Origin: Zygnema circumcarinatum
Lineage: Eukaryota; Streptophyta; Zygnematophyceae; Zygnematales; Zygnemataceae
Assembly (NCBI GenBank): GCA_037447605.1
Contig: CM074814.1
Coordinates: 1,599,207-1,663,206, forward strand
Reading direction: 5' to 3'
Length of the DNA stretch: 64,000 nucleotides
Shown here: positions 10,291 through 21,679 of the stretch, one piece after another
Layout of the letters: every line of letters starts with the position of its first letter
Numbering within the stretch: the first letter of the stretch is position 1
Made by a program: the position numbers and the translations under genes
The notes under the pieces: model-generated
Database searches by the model: none
What the model was told of the DNA's origin: nothing
What the model saw: the letters and a program-made list of their open reading frames with translations, nothing else

Positions 10291-10760
10291 GCCTCGGCCC
10301 GGCCCGGCCCGGCTGGCGTGTGGGAGGGAGGGAGGGAGGGAGGGAGGGCGGGAGGGAGAGGGAGAGGGAGAGAGAGATAGAGGGAGGGAGGGCGGGAGGG
10401 AGGGCAGGGCTATGGGGGCAAAGCGCTTTTTGACGCCAATTGCTGGCGGGCGCAGGGACGTTCGCCTCGTGGCCTCGATACACGCGGGACGAGACGCTCT
10501 CATTGGGCGAGTCAACCGTGAAAATCGAAACCATGCTGACGTGGCACGCGTTGACCCGCCGTCCAAGATTGGCGGAACAAGGTGACGTGGCAGTGACAAG
10601 TGGATTTCGTACTGTTTTCCCGACGCCGGCGACATTGGGCGGCTGCAATCCCACGGACATTGCATTGACATTGGCGCGTGTGGAGGTCGTTCCGTTGTCG
10701 TTCCCGCAATCCTTTGTCTCGCAGTTAAGTGCTGCTCCCGTTAAACGGCGCGTGGCGCGT
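8465..10760. repeat. Tandem segmental duplication, unit 2
   Basis: Direct repeat of 4785-7230, holding glycosidase copy B and its 5' flank. The coding exons are far more alike than the flanks and introns. This suggests an older duplication with purifying selection or gene conversion on the exons. Confidence 0.85.
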
Positions 10761-11023
10761 TTCTCCATGGAACAAGGCCATCCATGGCCGCCTCTAAACA
10801 TCAGAACCAGTACATACAGGGCAGGCATACCAGCTACGTTCCCGCCCCCCTCCCCCCTCCCCCCCCCTTTCTTAACACAAGAAAGCATGGGCCACCGCAG
10901 CAATATCACCACACGCATCTATCTGCTCAGAGAAGCCGCGCGAGCGCTCCCATTATTCATTCAGCCACCAAGGTAGACAGACAGACAGACAGACATGCTT
11001 TCTTCGCTGAGCTCTACTCCTGT

Positions 11024-14000
11024 CTAGTCCTTGTGCAGCCATGTCATGGCGAGCATGCTGTTGGCCAGGCCCTGCTCGTCCATGCTTGCCTCCCCCGCCA
11101 GGTCGAGGGGCGCCGCTCCCGGGATGCTCTGAGCCAGCCGGAAGGGCCTCCCAGCAGCCGCCTCAGGCACTTGCTGGCAGCAGAAGGACCGCAGATACTG
11201 CAGAGGAACGCCACGGACACACACTCAGATGGAGTGAGAAAGAGAGGTGGGGGGGGGGGGAGAGGGGAGAGAGGGAGGGAGGGAGGGAGAACGGAATGCT
11301 TCATGTGGACACAGACTGTAACCATTAGCACCTTGATGGGATCTGAGCGAAGAAAAAGGCGTTGTCCTCGAACTCCGTTGGGAAAGCGAACTGCCACTCT
11401 GCAAGTGGCTGCGCTTGGCTGCGGTTCTTGGGGGAGGGGGGGCGCCGCCTGGGCCTCCTTTTCAGGGCCGCTAGAGGCCGAGGTCTCGGGACGGCTTAGG
11501 GCTGAGCTGGCAGAAGAAGAAGGGGCCTCTAACGAAGCAGCGATGGCTGCTCGCAGTTCGGCCTCTTCCCCTCCATTACCACTAACAGCTGCACCCACTC
11601 ACGTAGGGTTGACTGAGCAGCTTGTTGGATGGAAGGTTAAGCTGTTTCACGGAGGGAAAGCGGGAAAATAAAACTGGGTCACGCAAAAAGGACAAACGAA
11701 ACATACCTGTTGGTGCTTCGCTGTTCCTTGCAGTTGAATCTCGCAGTCGTTTGGGACCCTTCTGGTCTAACGGCCCACGGTCCATAAACGGAACAACATC
11801 CTGCATCACCACCCCCTGTGTCTCTGTTCAGAATCCTGCAGTTGCTGCCCTTTAAAATGGCCCATTCTCTGAATAGCCGCGTTTCTGGAAATGGTCAATA
11901 CTGTGCTCCATAACTTCGTCCCTCTGATTGCCCGGCGATACTTTCGGTCGTACGAATTGTACAAATAAGCGTTTAGATGAAGGGATTGCCAAATCTTGCA
12001 AACTGTCAATGTGAATCTGTTCATCCACTGACACCGTTCGTTTGGTCAACCTACACAATTCCGCCCTCTTGAACACTTGTTCGTGTGACGCATGTGTTTC
12101 ATTCTCATGCAAATTCAGCGCATGTGTCACACGTGTATGACACACGTGCGGCGCATGCTCTCCCTCCCTAACTCGATGCCCCCTGTAGATGGCCTCCTCC
12201 CCAATATCCCCGTGGATGGGGCCACCTAGAGAGGTCAATACAATCTTGAACATAATTATCTTTTATTTCAAGATTTTTTCCATCACTAACATAGGAGTTG
12301 CCTTTCTTGACCTCCTTCTATGCCAGAAGAACCCACCTACGGTTCGGCAGAGTACACCCCGTGTTTCTCAAACAGCTACCGCTTATTGAGCTCAATCAAA
12401 GAGCCCAAAGTTGAGTTGCATGCACCCACCTCCAGCAGCCGCGCAGCCCCTATCATGCCCTCCCATGCTCTCAGTTTCTGTCCTGTTTGCGGATCGAGCA
12501 CCATTGTGACAGGCATGTTGCTCAGCTTGTAGTACGTGCACACCTTGGCGCCTTCTTCTGTGTTGTCATAAATCTGTTCAATCAGTCGCCCAAGGAACAT
12601 GCAAAGGAAGGCATCGTTCAACCCGCTTTTGCTTTACTGCTGTGGACTAGCATTGAACGCGTGTAAGCAAAAGATAAAGGTCAATGTCGTCAGAACTGTG
12701 TGATGGTTTCTAGATACGGAATAAGGAGAGAGCCGTGCAAACTGTGAGGGGCATTAGGCACGAATTCCATAGAAACCGTGGTAGTCTTGAGCTTCCTTGC
12801 AGAGCCCTTCGCAGGAAATGGAGAATGAGCAAGGAAGGATTCATGATGCATTGAAAGAAAGGAGTCGGAGGGCACCTGCCAAAAAATGAAATAGCTTCCA
12901 ACAGTTTCCTTGACGGCTTCGTGCGCCCACGTGTCTCTGTTCATCTGCACGCAACAGTCCGAGAAAAAATATGAGAAAATATGAACATGAGATCCAAATT
13001 GAGGCACAAAAATCCATTGGAAGGTGCGCTTTACAGATTTTTTCCTTCAGAGTCAAACTACTTTTGGAAACGCATTTTCAGTTGTGCAGCTCGCACCGTG
13101 TGACTCGCAAACTCGTTATTTGACTGCACGTTCACAAGAAGCCACTTGTTTTGCTTTGTGCCCTCCGACTTCGCCTGCAAAACAAGCAAATTTTCACAAG
13201 GTTAAACAAATTCAAAAAAGTTAAGTTGAAAGAGACCATCGAAAGTAGGTCCTTCGTTCGATCAAGAACAAACAAGCAATGGGCTCAAATTCAGAGATGG
13301 GTCTTTAGGGTTTTTAGGGTTTCCGTGCGCGAAAGCCATACCTCACCTGCTCTATGCTGCCCTGAAACATAATCTCAAAGGGAGGTCGAAACAGTGCTGC
13401 CAACGCATCTTTCGGCCCCTCCTCACTCTCTGCTGCACTCTCTCCGCTGCGCTGCCTCGTCCTCTCCTCCGCCTCTTCTCGAAAGTTCCGAAAAGCGTCA
13501 ATTACTGTTCTCTGCGGCTCTGCTTGAGCCATCTGGTGAGCTCTGCAGAAGCAGCAGTGGCAGCTAAATTTCTCAATGACCAGCCTCTCCACACTACACA
13601 GCCTCTCCACAGGGCTTTTGTTCGGGGGAAACCGCAAAGGAAAGGGAAGTACACTTCAGAAGATGGGGCAAGATGAGGCGAAAGAAAACAAGGGGGGACG
13701 GATGGGTTTGAGTATATGGAAAACGAGGCTAAGTATGAAGAATACGGAGAGGACATGTACCTGTAAAGGGGCGTGTCATCGTAAAGAGCTTCTCTTTTCA
13801 CGGGTAGGGGTGGCCGCACATAGTCAAACACACTGCACATGAAAATTCGTCAGCTCTGATTTCGTCATACGGAACAAACAGCGATGGCAAATGTCACACA
13901 ACCAAAGGTCTATGGAGGCGACAGCTAAGCACATTAGAGAAGCGTGAGCAATGTGCAGTTGCATGAAACACAGACTCTTACTTCTTATACATGTTCCACC

Positions 14001-15769
14001 AACTTATGCAAAACACGGAATGTGCTCAAAAGCATATTCGGCGGCTTCGCAAGAAAGGGGCCTCACTGATTCTGAAAATCAAAACATTTCTGTCGTATAC
14101 AAACTTCCTCCTTGACATGGTCGTCTCTGAGGTCGACTTGAACCGTATACGCACCTAACATAAACACTGTTCCTACTACCACAACTTCTAAATTGGGGCT
14201 ATCTGAAGGGACATGTTTGACAGAAATAGGTACTTTGTGGGCACATAGATGTGAGAGAGGTTATAAACCCACATACAAACTGAACAGGGCATACTGGTAC
14301 TTCTTCAGCTGCTGAAAAAATCTTCTGGTCAAATAGGAAAATGCTAAAAAGATCTAACTCCCAACAGCATCCGTTGGATTTCCAAAAACACTTGAAAAAT
14401 GCCAGCCCAAATCTAGAACCATATAACTCGTGAACTCATGGACTTGAAATCAAAACATGCACGCATATCATTGCACGTAAACTTGCGGTCTCCTTGGTGA
14501 ACAGAATAGGCTTGCATCACAGGAGGAAACATGGCACGCAAAGTAGACCACCAAAACCAGACAATCGCAAGCAACTTTTGATGTCACAAAGTCTCCATCA
14601 TGCCGCTTTCAATTTGATTCCTTGTCCAACATTCAACAATCTCGAAGCCACAACATCCGACATATGAAACAAAACGTACACCTTCCTATGTAACCATAAA
14701 CGTATTAACAGCATTAGTTTTCAAGAAAAATGGCTATTGGTCACCAGAATCCTTCCATTGACGCAAAGGAGGATAAGAGTACTTCCTAGGTTTAGGGTCG
14801 ATTCTGCAGATATCCAGCATTCTCTTAAACAAAATAGAGTATGAATGAAACAGGTAAACACAACACAGCTTCCTGAAGGGCTCGTGCTTCTTGCAGCTCT
14901 TTGGGAATTCACTTTCGTAAAAGGTTTGAACATTGCAAGCTATTGGACGTAATAAGACTGAGTATTGGCTTAATCGATCTGCTATCACCACGCTAATTTA
15001 GAAATTCATCTCAGGACAAAAGTTCTCAAAATGAATCCTACCGCAGCCCCCTAGTAAAAAACAAAGGAAAGGAAAAGAAGAGTGAGGGGGCGGAAAGGGG
15101 TGATGGTGCCCCTACTTCAGACTCTACCCTACAGAAACTACTTCTTTTGCCAGAATATTGCGATAGGGTGTCCAGCTAGTGTGGCCTTCATTCTAGAGAC
15201 GGTGAAATAAAGGGCCGCAGCTTACCCAGCAAGCGCAGCAAGGTCCTCGGATGGAATTTGTGGCTGTTCAGGAGGAGGGGCAGCTGCCTCGGGAGCTCCC
15301 TGATTCTCTCCACGAGGCCCATCCTCATGGCTATCGGCAAAAAAAAGTTGCAGGGCCGACTCAAGCTGCCACTCAGTAGCCTGGAAAGCAGCCACACACC
15401 AACGATTGGTGCTTGAATCAGTCTCAATCCCTCTCTCTCTCACTTTCCCCCTCTCTCTTTCTCTACCTCTCCCCCTCTGCACGAACAGCTGGCCCCACTT
15501 CTATTCTAATAGCTGTTGAAAAAGCTCACCCCGGCAAGCTCAATCCTGAAACAAAAAATTGACCTGCAACGCTTCGCTCTCCTGGCTGTTTCCTGCCTTC
15601 ATAAGCCAGTCAAAAGGCCTAAAAGCGACATATACTTTCCGAAATGGTGACCTTCCTACGAGCGACGCATTGCAGAGCGCACAGCCTCCCGCACCTGCAA
15701 CCATTGACGAGCAACCGGCTCGTCCGCTCCTGTAATATCCACGAAGCTCGCTAAGGTCGCCGCCTCCAT
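11024..15769 (-). CDS. UBA-UAS-UIM-UBX protein (UBXD7 / plant PUX7 type)
   Basis: Adaptor that links ubiquitylated substrates to the p97/CDC48 ATPase. Ten phase-consistent exons: 15695-15769 (ATG at 15769), 15226-15380, 13761-13832, 13347-13542, 13097-13174, 12876-12944, 12430-12573, 11707-11800, 11332-11588 and 11024-11197, giving 437 residues. Visible domains: UBA-like (MEAATLASFVDITGADEPVA, then ATEWQLESALQLFFAD, residues 1-45); a UAS thioredoxin-like domain (about 140-295) with NKWLLVNVQ, NRDTWAHEAV and EGAKVCTYYKL; a ubiquitin-interacting motif (EEAELRAAIAASLE, about 304-318); and a C-terminal UBX domain with CRVAVRFPNG, the FRLAQSIPGA loop and GLANSMLAMTW. All domains of the family are complete. 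Intron 2 is 1.4 kb and holds nothing recognised. Confidence 0.93.
13833..15225. other. Long intron 2 of the UBX gene, nothing recognised
   Basis: A 1.4-kb stretch between exons 2 and 3 that join in phase. It is AT-richer than the exons and has no family-like open frame, repeat array or RNA gene that I can recognise. Confidence 0.6.
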
Positions 15770-16067
15770 CGCCGAGCCACTTTTGCAGAAGCTTACAGCA
15801 TATACTTCTTGAAGCAAACGGCTAAAAACTAAGAAAAAAAAATCGATACCCTCTGTTTGTTGTTTATATGAAACCGAAAATCAAAGAACAGAACGCCCCA
15901 GATTAGAGAATGAAGAATAGGGAGGCGAGACGGGCCTGGTCGCTCCGGTGCTCCCCTCCATCCCCTTCACCACCATCAGCTTCAGGAATTTTCTCAAAAG
16001 GAAATGCATCACAAATTGCAGGTCATTTCCAAATTCCAGGAGACTTGCAACCCCTCGCGTGGCAAAT

Positions 16068-16240
16068 CCAACGGCCAGAAAGCAGCCTCGTCCACGCGGT
16101 CATCCAACGGCCACGAAAGCAGCCCCGCCCACGCGGCCATCCAACGGCCAGAAAGCAGCCTTGTTTACGCGGTCATCCAACAGCCAGAAAGCAGCCTCGT
16201 CCATGCGGTCATCCAACGGCCGAGAAAGCAGCCTCGAGGG
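16068..16240. repeat. 36-bp minisatellite, about 5 copies
   Basis: Units start at 16068, 16104, 16141, 16177 and 16213 with the motif CCAACGGCCAGAAAGCAGCC followed by a CACGCGGTCAT end. Spacing is 36-37 bases. Open in all plus frames only because the period is near a multiple of three. It directly borders the first 92-bp satellite array. Confidence 0.93.
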
Positions 16241-16254
16241 AATTTAAAAAAAAA

Positions 16255-17060
16255 ATGGTCGAATGGTTGCAGTTATTAGCAATGGTTGGCTAGGAAGCTA
16301 GCCAACGGTTGCATCCAGTGGCAATGATTGGGTGGGGCGGGAATCAATGGTCCAATCGTTGCAGTTATTGGCAATGGTTGGCTGGTTAGCTAGCCAGTGG
16401 TTGCATCCATTGGCAATGATTGGGTGGGGCGAAAATCAATGGTCCAATGGGTGCAGTCATTGGCAATAGTTGGCTGGGTGTCATTGGCAATAGTTGGCTG
16501 GGTAGCCAGCCAATGGTTGCAACCATCGGATCCAATGGTTCGGTGGGGAGGGAATCAATGGTCCAATGGTTGCAGTTATTGGCAATGGTTGGCTGCGAAG
16601 CCAGCCAATGGTTGCAACCATAGGCAATGATTGGGTGGGGCGGAAATCAATGGTCCAATGGTTGCAGTTATTGGCAATGGTTGACTAGGAAGCCAACCAA
16701 TGGTTGCAACCATAGGCAATGATTGGGTGGGGCGGGAATCAATGGTCCAATGGTTCACAGATCGGACCATTAGACAAACCAGTCGACTGGTTGGCAACCA
16801 GTGGTTGCGGACCGAAACAACCATTCGACTGGTTTGGAACCAGTGGATGCCACTGGTTGGCAACCAGTCGAATGGTTGGCAACCAGTGCCGCCGGATCGA
16901 AACAACCATTCGACTGGTTGCGAACCAGTGGCGCAGGACTGAAACAACCTTCGACTGGTTCGGAACCAGTGATCCAATGGTTGGCAACCATTGAATTTCT
17001 GAAATTATGCCTTTTTGCAAAAATGGGTCGTTTGTGTTTTTTGGTTGGTTGCCAACCGTT
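16255..17060. repeat. 92-bp satellite array 1 with palindromic core, and a CGACTGGTTG variant
   Basis: To about 16745, tandem units of about 92-96 bases carry CAATGGTTGCAACCAT, GATTGGGTGGGGCGGGAATC and CAATGGTTGCAGTTATTGGC. From about 16770 it changes to a variant family built on CGACTGGTTGGCAACCAGTGG. Both variants are dense in inverted repeats. Open frames across this region (rich in NQWSNG or WLQPLA) are repeat translations. Confidence 0.9.
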
Positions 17061-17087
17061 GACAACTAGTGTAACAAGCCTGATGCG

Positions 17088-17967
17088 CAGGCCTCTTCAA
17101 ATAGGGGATTTCGGCTTAAGATAGGGGACTGTCCCCTAACTTGGTTTTGTAAAACCATGTAAATATGGACTGTACGGACGAAACTGTGCACATACGGGCG
17201 AGAATTTTGTGGAGACCTTGCTTCATCATTTCCCAACACTGCTACTGTCGAGTCTGATTTTTCAGTAATTGGATGGGAGAAAGACGAGTTTCGAAAGAGG
17301 TTGACAGACTTTTCATTGGAAGGAATTCTTCACTGCAAACAGTTTGATAGTTTGACCGCTCTTCGAGGGTCTCTTTGAGTAGCATCACTTCTATAACTGT
17401 CTTGATCAGCTAAAACTCCTAAGGGAGTGCGACCATTTTTCATTTCATTTCTAATTTTAGTTCCTATTTCAGTTTTTCTTTTGTGACTACACCTAGAATT
17501 TCAGAGGTTATGATTTGGAATAGAGTTTTTGTGAGGAAATTTTAAGACTATGATGGATTCTAAAGTGATACTTGGAGTAATTAATGATGGATGGAAAAGG
17601 AAATAGAGAGCTTAGGATTGGATCTACAAAGTTTCAGTGCAATTGGGCTTTTGAATAAGCAACTATATGTTGTGATTGCCAAATGCACAGTTGTTCTAAT
17701 TGATTGGTAAAATTTACCAATCTATAAGAGTCAAAGAGGTTGCACCAGTTTTTAAAGCCGTGTTGTTATACCAACAAGTAAAGTTCATATACATCATTGC
17801 TATCGTGGTTGCAAATGCAATTCATTTCCATTTTGTTTTTAACCAAAAAAATGCTTTTTTGGGGCTTGTGTGGTATTTAAGTTGAAATCACGTAAACTAA
17901 TCTCAAAATCTTACATAAATAAGCTATTTACGATATTTAGGGGATCTCCCCTATTTGAAGAGGCCTG
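17088..17967. mobile_element. hAT-type DNA transposon, 880 bp, non-autonomous
   Basis: Terminal inverted repeats of 21 perfect bases (CAGGCCTCTTCAAATAGGGGA at the left end and its reverse complement at 17947-17967). The element is flanked by an 8-bp direct duplication CTGATGCG at 17080-17087 and 17968-17975. An 8-bp target duplication and CAGG ends are hallmarks of the hAT superfamily. Inside is a remnant of a hAT transposase C-terminus on the plus strand and a short palindrome around 17701-17721. Most of a transposase is missing, so it cannot move itself. The perfect ends and duplication suggest a fairly recent insertion. Confidence 0.9.
17202..17378 (+). pseudogene. hAT transposase C-terminal remnant
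   Basis: An open stretch ending at TGA 17376-17378 reads through LASSFPNTATVESDFSVIGW, then EKDEFRKRLTDFSLEGILHC and KQF. This resembles the C-terminal dimerisation region of hAT transposases (serine-rich VES-FS block followed by a K-R-L segment). It has no start codon of its own and no catalytic DDE core. It lies wholly within the hAT inverted repeats, which supports the family assignment independently. Confidence 0.65.
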
Positions 17968-18109
17968 CTGATGCGTACAGATGCGTACGAATTCGTACAG
18001 CCGAATCGTACGGTTGTACGGGGATTCTGTACGGCCGAACCGTAATAGTTTTCTCCGAAACGCCGACGGCATTTTGGTAGCTGTAGCGTTCAGTTCGCTA
18101 CAACTAGTG

Positions 18110-18690
18110 ATTTAAAGGTTGCCAACCATTTGATTTAATGGATATAACCATTCGACTGGTTGCCAACCAGTGCCGCCAGATCGAAACAACCATTCGACTG
18201 GTTGCCAACCAGTGGCGTCCACTAGTTCCAAACCAGTCGACTGGTTGCCAACCAGTGGCATCCACTGCTTCCAAACCAGTCGACTGGTTGCCAACCAGTG
18301 GATCCACTGGTAGGCAACCATTTGACTGGTTGCCAACCAGTGGTTGCGGACCGAAACAACCATTCGACTGGTTAACAACCAGTGGCATCCACTGGTTGGC
18401 AACCAGTCGACTGATTGCCAACCAGTAGACGTCCAACCATTGCCATCCAATGGTTGTCCAATGGTTGCCGATCCACTGGTCCGAACTGTGCAATGGTTGC
18501 AGTTATTGGCAATGGTTGGCTGGGAAGCCAACCAATGGTTGCAACCATAGGCAATGATTGGGTGGGGCGGGAATCAATGGTCCAATGGTTGCAGTTATTG
18601 GCAATGGTTGGCTGTGTAGCCAGCCAATGGTTGCAACCATTGGCAATGATTGGGTAGTGGCGGGAATCAACGGTCCAATCGTTGCTCCCC
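18110..18690. repeat. Satellite array 2 (CGACTGGTTG variant, then 92-bp units)
   Basis: Starts with repeats of TTCGACTGGTTGCCAACCAG in the same order and orientation as the end of array 1, then returns to 92-bp units (GCCA junctions at 18527 and 18619). Long matches such as ATCGAAACAACCATTCGACT occur in both arrays. The two arrays flank the hAT-bearing insertion, so they were probably one array interrupted by it. Confidence 0.88.
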
Positions 18691-19122
18691 CTCCCCCTCC
18701 CCCTCCCCCCATTCCATTTAAATTGTATTTTTATTTCCTCTCTTTTGTCTCTGTGGGGCGGCAGGTTATTCTCCTGGACGAGATGCTGAAGCTCCTGTCA
18801 CGTCGCTCCTCTGGTAGCAAGTCCCGCCTGCTTGCCAATGTTGGTTCCAGCATCCCCGGGGGGGAGGGGGGGAATCAACTTAAAGATAAAACTAAATTTT
18901 AATTAATCTTATTCCTTGTGATTCATTAAACCTAAAACAAAAAAAGTTAGTGTTCTACCTTAGTGTTGGAGCACTCTCTCTCTCCTTTTTTCACCGATGC
19001 TCATTAGAACATATTAAGGTTCTTTCAACTCCTCCCCTTCATTCCTTCATCCGCGGATACCCCTCCCTCTCCTAAACTATTAAAATCTGAGTTTACTCTG
19101 GTTTCTTTTTTGTTCATTCCAG

Positions 19123-19305
19123 GATTTTGCATTAGCTGAGAAATTAGGGTTTGGGTTGGATTGGTTTGGGGTTCAGGACCGGTTCCCTCCCGAGCAGGCC
19201 ATCGAAGAGGACTTTCTTCTTCAGAGTTCCCGAAGGCAGACCTGCTACCCAAGGCTCTCTAGCATAGGCAGGAATAGGGGCTCAAGGGAGACGGAGCTCA
19301 CTGAG
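19123..19305 (+). other. Isolated exon-like open segment
   Basis: 183 bases (61 codons) between a good acceptor (ATTCCAG) and a GT donor (GAG/GTTTAG). It reads FALAEKLGFGLDWFGVQDRF and onward. The length is a multiple of three and the composition is coding-like. It does not match the ABCG pieces on either side and I do not recognise the family. It may belong to a lost gene. Confidence 0.3.
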
Positions 19306-19319
19306 GTTTAGGCAGTTTT

Positions 19320-20440
19320 TTCTTTGTTTTTTTCTTTTCTTTTTTTAAGAATTTAGAGGGGGACGAGAAGATGGGTAGTTCGGAGGTTCGCATTGTTAGC
19401 AAGCGTCAATGTAAATAGCATTTTCTTCCTTCTTTTTTAAGGCCCTGTGGACGTGAACAAAAAAAAAATAAAAAAATGTGACTTCAAGCATTTGCCAGCC
19501 GATGTTATAGTCGTTGGCAATGGTTGGGTGGGGCGGGAATCAATGGTCCAATGGTTGCAATCATTCGCAATGGTTGGGTGGGGCGGAAATTAATGGTCCA
19601 ATGGTTGCAGCTAATGGCAATGGTTGGCTAGGTAGCCAGAATATGGTTGCAACCATTGGCAACGGTTCGGTGAGGCGGGAATCAATGGTCCAATGATTGC
19701 AGTCATTGGCAATGGTTGTCTGGGAAGCCAGCCACTGGTTGCAACCATTGGCAATGGTTGGGAGGAGCGGGAATCAATTGTCCAATGGTTGCAGTTATTG
19801 GCAATGGTTGGGTGGGAAGCCAGCCAATGGTTGCAACCATTGACAATGGTTGCAACCATTGACAATGGTTGCAACCATTGACAATGGTTGGGTGGAGCGG
19901 GAATCGATGGTCCAATGGTTGCAATTATTGGCAATGGTTGGCTGGGAAGCTAGCCAATGGTTGTAACCATCGGCAATGATTGGGTGGGGCGGGAATCAAT
20001 GGTCCAATGGTTGGCTGGGAAGCCATTCAATGGTTGCAACCATTGGCAATGATTGGGTGCGGCGGAAATCAATGGTCCAATGATTGCATTTATTGGCAAT
20101 GGTTGGATGGGAAGCTAGCCAATGGTTGCAACCGTTGGCAATGGTTGGGTATAGCGGGAATCAATGGTTCAATGGTTGCAGTTATTGGCAATGGTTGGGT
20201 GGACAAGCAATATATCGCATTTCTGCAAACCGGGATATATGGATCGATACAATATCGCGATACATCCAATACTTCCATACCGCTTTATATCGTTTACGTT
20301 CCAGAATCGCCCCCTCCGCCAAGCTGCCTCCTAATCGAAGAATTTACATGAACGTGGCGCCTATTCATTGGTCGCGGTGCCAAAACTCTGTATCTCTACC
20401 CCCGCCTCCGTGCCCTTACCGCGTCCCGCACTACGGTGGT
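19320..20440. repeat. Composite repeat module, copy 1
   Basis: Begins with a 130-base unique block (core AAGAATTTAGAGGGGGACGA, then AGCGTCAATGTAAATAGCAT and AAGGCCCTGTGG). Several 92-bp satellite units follow. It ends with a 230-base block starting AAGCAATATATCGCATTT and containing ATCGCGATACATCCAATACT and CAGAATCGCCCCCTCCGCCA. The same three-part arrangement recurs at 29820-30630, so it looks like one mobile or duplicated unit with an internal satellite. Confidence 0.8.
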
Positions 20441-21295
20441 GCACCCATTGGCAATGGTTGGGTGGAGCGGGAATCAATGGTTCACTGGTCGCAGTTATTG
20501 GCAATGGTTGGCTGGAAAGCCAGCCAATGGTTGCAACCATTGGCAATGGTTCGGTGGGGCGGGAATCAATGGTCCAATGGTTGCAGTCATTGGCAGAGGT
20601 TGGGTGGGGCGGAAATCAATGGCCCAATGGTTGCAGTTATTGGCAATGATTGGCTGTTAAGCCAGCCAATGGTTTCAACCATTGAAAATGATTGGGTGGG
20701 GCGGAAATCGTTGGTCCTATGGTTGCATTCATTGGCAATTGTTGGCTAGGTAGCCAGCCAATGGTTGCAACCATTGGGAATGGTTCGGTGGGGCTGGAAT
20801 CCATGGTCCAATGGTTGCAGTCATTGGCAATGGTTGGCTGGGAATCCAGCCAATGGTTGCAACCGTTTACAATGATTGGGTGGGGCGGAAATGAATGGTC
20901 CAGTGGTTGCACTCATTGGCAATGGTTGCCTGGGTAGCCAGCCAATGGTTTCAACCATTGAAATGATTGGGTGGGGCGAGAATCAATGGTCCAATGGTTT
21001 CAGTCATTGGCAATGGTTGGCTTGGAAGCCAGCCAATGGTTGCAACCTTTGACAATGATTGGGTGGGGCGGAAATCGTTGGTCCTATGGTTGCATTCATT
21101 GGCAATTGTTGGCTAGGTAGCCAGCCAATGGTTGCAACCATTGGGAATGGTTCGGTGGGGCTGGAATCCATGGTCCAATGGTCGCAGTCATTGGCAATGG
21201 TTGGCTGGGTAGCCAGCCAATGGTTGCAACCATTGACAATGATTGGGTGGGGCGGAAATCAGTGGTCCAATGGTTGCAGTTATTGGCAATGGCCC
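19505..21295. repeat. 92-bp satellite array 3
   Basis: The largest array, about 1.6 kb of 92-bp units (for example junctions at 19635, 19727 and 19819), interrupted at 20205-20445 by the unique end block of the composite module. Consensus parts are CCAATGGTTGCAACCATTGG, CAATGATTGGGTGGGGCGGG and TTGGCTGGGAAGCCAGCCAA. A roughly 230-base stretch is repeated almost exactly at about 20690-20830 and 21050-21190, which shows recent local duplication. Confidence 0.92.
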
Positions 21296-21679
21296 CTCTC
21301 CCTCACCCTCTTCATACACTCTCTCTCCCGCCTCTCCCTCACCCTCTTCATACACTCTCTCTCCCCCCTCTCCCTCTGCCATGCTCCCCTCTCCTCTTCT
21401 CTCTTATCTTCCTCTTTCCCTCACATCCTTTCCAAACACTTTTCACCCTTTTCTTTCTCAATTTTTCGTCCAACCTTTTGACATTATTTTTTTCATACAT
21501 TTTCAAATTTTCCACATTTTTCCACCTGCAGGGAAAACAGTGCTGGTGAACGCGCTCGCCTGCCAACTCCCCCGCCAAAAAAATGTTTCCCTTTTTGGCG
21601 AATTTCGCGCAAATGGAGTTTTCCGGGAGGGGGCGATTGTCAGGTGGAGGGAGGAGCCTACGGAACCCTGTTTTCCCCT

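Noticed and set aside
16068-16240. Possible CRISPR array (regular 36-bp spacing)
   Set aside because: Units are contiguous tandem repeats without unique spacers, and the genome is eukaryotic.
16397-16977. Repeated frames with NQWSNG or QWLQPLA on both strands, here and in all other satellite arrays
   Set aside because: Open because satellite units lack stops in several frames; no conserved start, no splice structure and no domain.
19505-21295. tRNA- or rRNA-like genes in the palindromic satellite
   Set aside because: Hairpins are present, but there is no tRNA A/B box arrangement or anticodon loop, and the units repeat every 92 bases.
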